Assembly (NCBI GenBank): GCA_009780285.1
Contig: WRAL01000055.1
Span: 1-7,896, forward strand
Direction of reading: 5' to 3'
Source of the DNA: Treponema sp.
Lineage (GTDB): Bacteria > Spirochaetota > Spirochaetia > Treponematales > Breznakiellaceae
DNA: 7,896 nt
Shown here piece by piece: positions 1-5,188 of this stretch; position 1 is the first letter of the stretch; each line of letters opens with the position of its first letter. Under the pieces are notes generated by a model. The model was not told where the DNA came from. It worked only from the letters and a program-made list of their open reading frames with translations, and searched no databases. The translations under genes were made by a program, and so were the position numbers.

Positions 1-21
1 GATTAATTTTTAGGCAATGCG

Positions 22-47
22 GCGCCTTGACGGCGAGGGGCTTTTTT
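22..47 (+). terminator. Possible intrinsic terminator of an upstream gene
   Basis: An imperfect stem (GCGCCT at 22-27 against AGGGGC at 36-41, one G-G mismatch) is followed at once by six T residues (42-47). This is the layout of a Rho-independent terminator for a gene lying left of the window. It overlaps the -35 element proposed for groES, so the two signals would share the same bases. The stem is short, so the call is weak. Confidence 0.3.
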
Positions 48-56
48 CTGTATAGT
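27..56 (+). promoter_or_regulatory. Sigma70-type promoter of groES
   Basis: TTGACG (27-32) and TATAGT (51-56) are separated by 18 bases, a good housekeeping-sigma match. Transcription would start near 63 and give a leader of about 70 bases before groES. The leader holds a small hairpin (CGCCTG at 87-92, CTCG loop, CGGGCG at 97-102). There is no CIRCE inverted repeat (TTAGCACTC-N9-GAGTGCTAA) in the 132 bases before the gene, so HrcA control is not supported by what is visible here. Confidence 0.6.
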
Positions 57-132
57 CGAGGAAACAAGCGCCCAAGAACGGCCTCGCGCCTGCTCGCGGG
101 CGAAACATCGTTTGATTTTATGGAGGACAAAA

Positions 133-399
133 ATGAAAGTAGTGCCTTTGGCAGATCGCGTCATGGTGAAACTTGAGAAGACCGAGGCGAAAACCGCCGG
201 GGGGATAATCATTCCCGACACCGCCCAGGAAAAAACCCAGCAGGGCGTGGTTGTGGCGGTCGGCGACGACAAGGAAGTAATCAAGGTCAAGGCCGGCCAG
301 CGGGTCATGTACGACAAGTACGCCGGCGCCCAGGTAAAAATCGACGGGGAAGAGCATCTGATCCTGAAGATGGCCGATATCATCGCCGTCGTCGAGTAG
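133..399 (+). CDS. groES: Co-chaperonin GroES (Hsp10)
   Basis: This encodes the 10-kDa co-chaperonin, a heptameric lid that caps the GroEL cage in the cytoplasm during ATP-driven protein folding. The protein is 88 residues, slightly shorter than the 95-97 common in proteobacteria. It starts MKVVPLADRV, as family members do. The flexible mobile loop is at about residues 17-33, with the hydrophobic GroEL-binding tripeptide III at 25-27 inside GGIIIPDT. The C-terminal strand ends DIIAVVE. The ATG at 133 is chosen because GGAGGA (122-127) lies just upstream and because the family N-terminus begins there; an in-frame TTG at 112 would add seven unrelated residues. The gene appears monocistronic: dksA faces it on the other strand and groEL is absent. 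Solitary groES genes are known in spirochaetes. The identification is secure. Confidence 0.97.
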   Translation: MKVVPLADRVMVKLEKTEAKTAGGIIIPDTAQEKTQQGVVVAVGDDKEVIKVKAGQRVMYDKYAGAQVKIDGEEHLILKMADIIAVVE

Positions 400-401
400 C
401 T

Positions 402-437
402 CCGGGGAGGCGCGGGATTCCCTCCCGCGTTTCCCGG
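402..437. terminator. GC-rich hairpin between convergent groES and dksA
   Basis: CGCGGGA (411-417) pairs perfectly with TCCCGCG (423-429) around a 5-base loop. An outer CCGGG (402-406) pairs with CCCGG (433-437). The structure lies between the groES stop (397-399) and the dksA stop (452-454), so it could end both convergent transcripts. Neither strand has a good U-tract after it, so it may be a weak terminator or a 3'-end stabilising hairpin. Confidence 0.5.
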
Positions 438-451
438 TCGGCCGGCAGCCG

Positions 452-874
452 TTACGGCCCGCGCCTTTCCTCCTGCGACTTGCAGCCCACGCACATAAGC
501 GCGTAGGGAATCGCCTCCATCCTTTCCTGCGGAATCCGAACGCCGCACTTGGCGCAAAGGCCGTACTTTCCCTGCTTGATTCTGGCCAGCGCGGAGTCTA
601 TCAGCTTGAGGCGCTTAAGCTCCTGGGCGCCTATGGCCTCGATCATTCGCCTGTCTATGTCGTCGGACGCGGCGTCGGCCAGGTCCTTTGAATCCATGCC
701 CTCGATGACTTCCTTGAAGTCGTTGTTGCCGGCTATCAGGTTGGCCACTATTTCCGCTTTTTGAGCGAGAAGGGATCGTTCGGTTTCGTCCACGAAGGAC
801 TGCCAGCCGGCCTTTCGCTCCGTTTTTTCCGGGTGGTCCGCGCCGGACGCGCGTTTTGCTGTTTTCTTTTCCAT
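452..874 (-). CDS. dksA: DksA/TraR-family RNA polymerase-binding transcription factor
   Basis: This is a cytoplasmic regulator that enters the RNA polymerase secondary channel and, usually with ppGpp, alters initiation at rRNA and amino-acid promoters. The protein is 140 residues. Residues 1-22 are a lysine/arginine-rich tail. Residues 23-100 form the two-helix coiled coil. The tip carries D64-L-A-D67-A-A69, matching the DxxDxA motif by which DksA acts on polymerase. A four-cysteine zinc finger follows (C107, C110, C128, C131, as CAKC and CVGC), and the end is charged. The intact acidic tip argues for a true DksA rather than a TraR or DksA-like protein lacking activity. The ATG at 872-874 has a strong GGAGG ribosome site (881-885 on the top strand) six bases upstream. 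The gene lies 107 bases downstream of the DUF115 gene on the same strand and probably has its own promoter. Confidence 0.93.
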   Translation of the reverse strand: MEKKTAKRASGADHPEKTERKAGWQSFVDETERSLLAQKAEIVANLIAGNNDFKEVIEGMDSKDLADAASDDIDRRMIEAIGAQELKRLKLIDSALARIKQGKYGLCAKCGVRIPQERMEAIPYALMCVGCKSQEERRGP

Positions 875-907
875 TCGGCGCCTCCAATATTTTTTTAAAG
901 CGATGGT

Positions 908-936
908 ACAATGGCGCAGGGATTGGGTTTTGTCAA
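908..936 (-). promoter_or_regulatory. Probable dksA promoter
   Basis: Reading leftward, a perfect TTGACA -35 (931-936) is followed after 17 bases by CATTGT (908-913), a poor -10. The start would be near 901, about 27 bases before the dksA ATG. A perfect 16-base palindrome lies directly upstream (940-955). The -35 and its placement are convincing; the weak -10 may mean an activated or alternative-sigma promoter. Confidence 0.45.
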
Positions 937-939
937 GCG

Positions 940-955
940 GTTTTCGCGCGAAAAC
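940..955. promoter_or_regulatory. 16-base perfect palindrome upstream of dksA
   Basis: GTTTTCGCGCGAAAAC reads identically on both strands. It sits between the DUF115 stop (982-984) and the -35 of the dksA promoter (931-936), separated from the latter by three bases. The position and dyad symmetry suit an operator for a dimeric regulator. It could instead fold as a six-base-pair hairpin with a GCGC loop and act as a weak 3' end for the DUF115 operon, but no T-run follows it. Confidence 0.4.
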
Positions 956-981
956 AAGGCTTTTCCGTCGCGCGCGAGCCC

Positions 982-2928
982 TTATCCGAAAAACGCCTCG
1001 ATCTCGGCCCGCGCCGCGCGCGCCGCCTCGCCTACCGCGCCAAGCCGTGCCGCCGCGTCGGGCTCTTCCTCAGGCGGCCTTCCGGCGAGAAAGGCCGCTA
1101 TTTCCCCGGCCGGCTCAAGCGAGAGCGCCTTTTCGACATCGGCGGGATCCCGATCGCCGGAAGGCGCGCAGAGCTCCACGATGCGCTCAAGGCCTGCGCG
1201 CAGATCGGCAAGGGCTTTTTCCTGCCGCGCGGCCCTCGCGCGCGCCTCGGCCTCGAATTCCGCGCGGACGGCGGAAAAGGCCGCGCCAAGCCTTTCGTCG
1301 ATTTCGGCGCGGGCTTTGGGCAGGCCAAGGATTTCCTTCATGCCGGCCGGAACGAAGCCCCGAATCTCAAGGCCGGCGTCCTGAAGGACGGCGTCCTGAA
1401 GGCCCGCGTCCTGAAGGACGGCGTCCTCAGGGGCGTCGCCAAGGAGGCGCAGGCTTCGCGGGCCGTCCTTTTGGCCGGAGGCGGCGCGGAGCGCGCTTTC
1501 GAACCAGGCGGCGTAAAGGGAAAGGCGCCGGTCGGTAAGGACGCGCCCGCCTGAGGCGGAGTTCTCACGCGACGCGGAGTTCTCGCGCGACGCGGAGTTC
1601 TCGCGCGACGCGGAGCGCGCGAAAAAGGGCGCGCCGTCGCGCAGGACGGCGCTGCGCATGGTTTCCGCGGGCCGCAGCCGCCCGGATTCCCGCAGCGCCT
1701 TTTCCTCGAAGAGCGCGCCCTTGAAGTGGGTCCTGCCGCCCGGAAAGGCCAGGTCGAGGCCGCAGACCCAGATTTCCCCGGCCCCCAGCGCGCGGCAAAA
1801 ATCCCAGGCGCTCGTCGCCACCGAGCCGCCGGCGCCCAAAAGCCCTTTGGGATCCGTCCGGCTTTCAATAAAGGCGCCTATGGGAAAATGGGAGCCGCAA
1901 AGGAAGGCGCCTTCGAAGTCGGCGCGCAGTGCCGAGGGATAGGCCGCGGATTCGGCGACCAGGCGCGCCCCGAGATAGGCGCCCGGGGGACGGGGGCAGA
2001 AATCCAGGTGCCGGCCGTTCCAGAACTGGGGATCGACCGTTACCACGAAGTCCGGCTCCACGCCGCGCGAGCGCAGGAAGCGAAGGCTTGTGTCCACCGC
2101 GACGACTATGCAGCGCTCGCGTATTTCCTCGAGGTACGGCGCGGCGTTGTCAAGGCTTGGGCCGGCGCAGGCAAGAAAGGCCGGCGCCGGAAGCGGGCCG
2201 GCCGAGCGCAGACGGGCGGCCAGCCGCGCGATGCCGGGCAGATCCCGTATCGCGCGGGCGTTGCGCGCCGCGTTGCGCGTCCAGCGCCGGGCGAATCGGG
2301 CCAAGGTTGCGCCGTTCACCTCGCCCTGGGAGGCCCAGGCCAGGGCTCGGTTTTCGACCTCGTCGTACCATCCGGCGTCCTCATCGCTTAGCGCGCGGCT
2401 CCGTATCACCAGCGGGCGGCGCGCGAAGGCTCCGTCGCGCGCGGCGCTTTCTTTCGCCCGTTTCGCGAAAATGGCGAGCGCGCCGATGGCGCCTTCCGCG
2501 TCCACGGCGAAGGCGATTCCCGGCCTTGAAAGAAAGGCGCTTAAATCCCTAAGCTCGAAGGCCAGGCGAAGGAGCGCCGGATCTTTTTCGACGATTATTA
2601 TGGGCCTTCGCGGATCGAGCGCGGCGATAGCCTCGGCCGCGTAGCCCAGGGCGAAGCCCAGCGCCAAGGCCGGCGCGCCCGGCTCCGCGCGGCCAAGCAG
2701 CTCCCGAGCCAGGCGCGCCGCCTCTTTTTCCGGGTCGCGCGCCGAGTGCGCGCGGACGCAGCCGCGAAGCAGGGCCGGCGCGCCGGAGGCGGCGGCCTGC
2801 ACGCTCAGGCCGGAAGGAAGCTCCGCGCCTGAAAGCGACCGGAGAAGGCCGGGATAGGCGGCGCGAAGGATGGCCGCGTTCGCGTTCCAGGCGCAGGATG
2901 CGGCGGGGCCGCGCGAGCCGCTACTCAA
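982..2928 (-). CDS. DUF115 (Maf/6-hydroxymethylpterin pyrophosphokinase-like) protein
   Basis: This protein of about 648 residues belongs to the DUF115 superfamily, which includes flagellin glycosylation accessory factors (Maf) and the archaeal MptE pterin enzymes. An N-terminal Rossmann-like part has LALGFALGYAAEAI (88-101) and IIIVEKD (110-116). The core contains the signature CAGPSLD (254-260), VAVDTSL (276-282), VTVDPQ (296-301), and the C-terminal core block running from GGSVATSAWDF (367-377) to VCGLDLAF and RTHFKGA (388-405). After the core, a low-complexity linker holds two tandem-repeat arrays (residues about 438-458 and 498-518). An acidic, Ala/Arg/Glu-rich helical tail to the end looks like coiled coil. 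The likely start is TTG (2926-2928), overlapping the ftsI stop by 8 bases. The nearby GGAG is only one base away, so the start is uncertain, but no in-frame ATG exists nearby. A role in transferring nonulosonic-acid-type sugars to flagellin is the family-level expectation; the exact substrate is not shown by the sequence. Confidence 0.8.
   Translation of the reverse strand: MSSGSRGPAASCAWNANAAILRAAYPGLLRSLSGAELPSGLSVQAAASGAPALLRGCVRAHSARDPEKEAARLARELLGRAEPGAPALALGFALGYAAEAIAALDPRRPIIIVEKDPALLRLAFELRDLSAFLSRPGIAFAVDAEGAIGALAIFAKRAKESAARDGAFARRPLVIRSRALSDEDAGWYDEVENRALAWASQGEVNGATLARFARRWTRNAARNARAIRDLPGIARLAARLRSAGPLPAPAFLACAGPSLDNAAPYLEEIRERCIVVAVDTSLRFLRSRGVEPDFVVTVDPQFWNGRHLDFCPRPPGAYLGARLVAESAAYPSALRADFEGAFLCGSHFPIGAFIESRTDPKGLLGAGGSVATSAWDFCRALGAGEIWVCGLDLAFPGGRTHFKGALFEEKALRESGRLRPAETMRSAVLRDGAPFFARSASRENSASRENSASRENSASGGRVLTDRRLSLYAAWFESALRAASGQKDGPRSLRLLGDAPEDAVLQDAGLQDAVLQDAGLEIRGFVPAGMKEILGLPKARAEIDERLGAAFSAVRAEFEAEARARAARQEKALADLRAGLERIVELCAPSGDRDPADVEKALSLEPAGEIAAFLAGRPPEEEPDAAARLGAVGEAARAARAEIEAFFG
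1376..1434. repeat. 15-base tandem repeat inside the DUF115 gene
   Basis: About four copies of GCGTCCTGAAGGACG lie at 1376-1390, 1391-1405, 1406-1420 and a diverged 1421-1434; 1361-1375 is an older, degenerate copy. On the coding strand each unit encodes LQDAV or LQDAG in alternation. The unit contains an inverted repeat (GTCCT-GA-AGGAC). A 15-base unit keeps frame, so copy-number change would only lengthen or shorten the linker. Confidence 0.9.
1556..1615. repeat. 18-base tandem repeat inside the DUF115 gene
   Basis: Three full copies of GCGGAGTTCTCGCGCGAC occur at 1556-1573, 1574-1591 and 1592-1609, followed by a six-base partial copy. The only difference is one base in the first copy (A for G at 1567). 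They encode SRENSA three times on the minus strand. Near-identity of the copies suggests recent expansion by slippage or unequal recombination. Confidence 0.95.
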
Positions 2929-4777
2929 GCTCCAGGCGCAGGGTCATCCCCGGCGCGGCCTGTTCCCCGGGCGGCGGATATTGGCGGCGCACCCAGCCCT
3001 CGCCGACGATCTCGACGTTGATGTCGTCGCGAAGGAGCAGGGGCAAAAGAGACCGCTTCGAAAGGCCCGTAAAGTCCGGAACCACGGCGCCCATCCGCGG
3101 AAGGACTTCGGCGACCACGTTCACGGCGCCGGTATGGCTGACGACGCGGTTTCTGCCGCGAGGAATGCCCCTATAGTCGACAATGAGCTCGGCCGCGTCG
3201 CGTATGGCCGGCGCCGCGATGCGCGAGCTGAAGGTTTCGCCCTGCGGCTTGGTGATCACGACGTAAAGGATCAGCGAGGGGTTTTCCGCCGGCAGGATCG
3301 CCAGGGCGCTGGAGACGTAGCCGCCGCTCTGCTCGAGTATCTGCGCCGTCCCCGTTTTTACGGCAAGGTTAAGGTCCGCCATGTCGGCGCGCCAGCCCGT
3401 TCCGGCGAAGGTCGCCGCGTCCCGCATGTAGCCCAGCACCTCGCGCGCCGTCCTCGCGCTCACCACCTGGCGCTCGCCGCCCAAGGGGTTTTCCCATTTC
3501 GAGATCGAGCCGTCGGGGGCGACGACGTGGGAAACGATCCTCGGGGGAACGAGCTTTCCCTCGTTGGCGATGACCGTGGCCGCCTGCATGACCTGCAGCG
3601 CGGAAACGGCTATTTCCTGCCCGAAGGAGATCGACTGGCGGCTTCTGCCGGACCAAAGGCGCGGGTCGGCGAAGCTGCCGGAGGTTTCGGTGTTTACCCA
3701 GGCTCCGGTCGCCGATCCAAAGCCGAAATTCGCCAGGTCCCGGTGAAAAAGATGCGCGTCGTACATTTCGGCGGCGCGCGCCGCGCCCACGTTGCAGGAA
3801 AGCGAGATTATTTCCCTGGGCGTAACCCAGCCGCATGTCTGCCAGCAGGAAATCCTTACCGTCTCGCCGCCGGGGAACGTGCGCTCGTAATGGCCGTCGC
3901 AGTAGAACCTCGTCTGCGGGCTTATGATACCGGCCTCCAAAAGCGCCGCCACCGAAAAAACCTTGAACACGGATCCCGGCTCGTACTGATTCATCGCGAC
4001 GCTGTTTCTGAAAAGGCTGGGGTTCGTCGATCTGATGTCCCCCGGATCGAAGCCGGGAACGACCGCCGATCCTAGGATGTCCCCCGTGCGCGGATCCATC
4101 GCCATGAACATCACGCTTTCCGCGCCGGTTTCCCTAAGGACCCGGGTCGAGACGCTTTCCAGAATGTGCTGGACGTTCGCGTCTATCGTAAGAACCACCT
4201 GGCTGCCGGCGCCGCCGGAATCCCGGCCGGAAAGGGCGGCGTTGAAGGCGAACTCGACGCCCTCAAGCCCCTCGTTCTGCGCGCCGACGAAGCCGACTAT
4301 CTGCGCGGCGAGGCTTCGCTCCGGGTAAACCCGGAAGGGAACGGGCCGCGCCGTGACGCCGGAGAGCCTTCCCTCGGCCCTGTCCTGCGCGGCGCGTATC
4401 TCGTCCACTACCGAGGCGTGGACGCTCCTGTGCAGGACGAATTCCTTGTCCGCCGAGGCTATGCGCGCGGCGATGAAATCCCGGCTCAGGCCGAGGATCG
4501 GCGCCAGGCTTTCTGCAAGCGCCGCCGCCCGCTGCGCCCGCATCTCCGGGTTTTTGTCCTGCGGCGGTCTTACGTGAATGTCGTAGCGGCGCGCCTCGGC
4601 GGCGAGTATGCGGCCGTTTCGGTCGACTATGGCGCCCCGGCTTCCGGCGGGGCGGGGCGCGGCTATCTCCCTGGCGCGCTCTCCGGCCAAAAACGCGTAG
4701 CGCGCGAGGATATAGATCGAAAAAACGGCGAACGCGAAAATCGCCGCGACGATCCTTCGCCTTGGCAGGCCGCTCAT
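2921..4777 (-). CDS. ftsI: FtsI/SpoVD-type penicillin-binding protein (transpeptidase) with PASTA domain
   Basis: This is a class B high-molecular-weight PBP that cross-links peptidoglycan stem peptides in the periplasm, most likely at the division septum. The 618-residue protein has a basic N-terminus followed by one membrane anchor (residues about 8-28). A PBP dimerisation domain begins at RGAIVDRNGRILA (47-59). The transpeptidase domain has all three active-site motifs: S269-V-F-K272 with the nucleophilic serine, S327-C-N329, and K474-T-G-T477. A single PASTA domain closes the protein (about 555-618, starting VVPDFTGLS). The ATG at 4775-4777 overlaps the lepB stop as ATGA, with a G-rich ribosome site (GGGGGA) inside the end of lepB, so translation is probably coupled. 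FtsI is preferred over an elongation PBP2 because of the PASTA domain and length. No truncation or missing catalytic residue is seen. Confidence 0.92.
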   Translation of the reverse strand: MSGLPRRRIVAAIFAFAVFSIYILARYAFLAGERAREIAAPRPAGSRGAIVDRNGRILAAEARRYDIHVRPPQDKNPEMRAQRAAALAESLAPILGLSRDFIAARIASADKEFVLHRSVHASVVDEIRAAQDRAEGRLSGVTARPVPFRVYPERSLAAQIVGFVGAQNEGLEGVEFAFNAALSGRDSGGAGSQVVLTIDANVQHILESVSTRVLRETGAESVMFMAMDPRTGDILGSAVVPGFDPGDIRSTNPSLFRNSVAMNQYEPGSVFKVFSVAALLEAGIISPQTRFYCDGHYERTFPGGETVRISCWQTCGWVTPREIISLSCNVGAARAAEMYDAHLFHRDLANFGFGSATGAWVNTETSGSFADPRLWSGRSRQSISFGQEIAVSALQVMQAATVIANEGKLVPPRIVSHVVAPDGSISKWENPLGGERQVVSARTAREVLGYMRDAATFAGTGWRADMADLNLAVKTGTAQILEQSGGYVSSALAILPAENPSLILYVVITKPQGETFSSRIAAPAIRDAAELIVDYRGIPRGRNRVVSHTGAVNVVAEVLPRMGAVVPDFTGLSKRSLLPLLLRDDINVEIVGEGWVRRQYPPPGEQAAPGMTLRLELE

Positions 4778-5151
4778 CGTCCCCCCATGACGCGCCCTAT
4801 AACCGCGTCTACGGAGACCGGCCCGAAGGAGCGCGAGTCGTAGGAAATGCTCGGATTGTCCCCCCGCGCGATGAACATCCCGTTCAGGGGCGGGGAGCTT
4901 ACTCGTTTCACCGTCGCGCCGCCTGTGGGGGACAGGAAGACCACGACGTCCCCTTCCTCCGGCTGCGACCAGCGTATTATGTACCTATTCCCGAAAGGGA
5001 GGCGAAGGCCGTAGCGCGCCTTGTTGACGAAGAGGACGGCCCCGGAACTGATTGTAGGCTCCATGGAATTACCATCGGCAATAACGACGTCGAACAAAAA
5101 CAGTTTCGCGATGGCCGCCAGAGCGAAGGCGGCAAGTATGGCCTTGAGCAT
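4774..5151 (-). CDS. lepB: Short type I signal peptidase (S26 family)
   Basis: This is a membrane-bound serine protease that removes signal peptides from exported proteins. It is only 125 residues, against more than 300 for E. coli LepB and about 180 for many Gram-positive enzymes. Residues 3-25 form the single membrane anchor. The catalytic serine is S29 in GNSMEPT. The general-base lysine is K82 in TVKRV. The conserved GDN (97-99) and SYDSRSFGPV (103-112) boxes follow. The large insertion of the E. coli enzyme is absent, leaving a minimal catalytic core. The ATG at 5149-5151 is the only start before the catalytic motif; AAGG lies four bases upstream. It is the first gene of the lepB-ftsI-DUF115 unit and is divergent from the M23 hydrolase with a 14-base gap. 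It could be a dedicated or TraF/SipS-like paralogue rather than the main enzyme. Confidence 0.88.
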   Translation of the reverse strand: MLKAILAAFALAAIAKLFLFDVVIADGNSMEPTISSGAVLFVNKARYGLRLPFGNRYIIRWSQPEEGDVVVFLSPTGGATVKRVSSPPLNGMFIARGDNPSISYDSRSFGPVSVDAVIGRVMGGR

Positions 5152-5159
5152 AGCGCCTT

Positions 5160-5188
5160 AGTATAATGCCGGAAGCGGAAAATGTCGA
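5160..5188 (-). promoter_or_regulatory. Probable promoter of lepB-ftsI-DUF115, inside the M23 5' end
   Basis: On the minus strand TCGACA (5183-5188) and TATACT (5160-5165) are 17 bases apart, a near-consensus housekeeping promoter. The start would fall near 5153, leaving only two bases before the lepB ATG, so the mRNA would be practically leaderless. On the plus strand the same bases read TATAAT (5162-5167), a perfect -10 for the divergent gene but without a good -35 at proper distance. The AAGG upstream of lepB would then not be transcribed, so either it or this promoter is not used. Confidence 0.4.

Noticed and set aside
1..132. CIRCE operator before groES
   Set aside because: No TTAGCACTC/GAGTGCTAA inverted repeat is present in these bases.
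3..557. Minus-strand ORF covering groES
   Set aside because: It is antisense to groES and the end of dksA and has no family resemblance.
1376..1615. Tandem repeats as a CRISPR array
   Set aside because: Units of 15 and 18 bases are contiguous without spacers and remain in frame in a coding gene.
856..2552. Several plus-strand ORFs of 94-232 codons across the DUF115 gene
   Set aside because: They are Arg/Pro/Ala-rich shadow frames of a recognised minus-strand gene, with no ribosome sites or domains.
2870..4075. Long plus-strand ORF opposite ftsI and the DUF115 gene (401 codons)
   Set aside because: It is antisense to ftsI, whose active-site motifs are all intact. The translation has no recognisable domain, and such frames are expected in GC-rich coding DNA.
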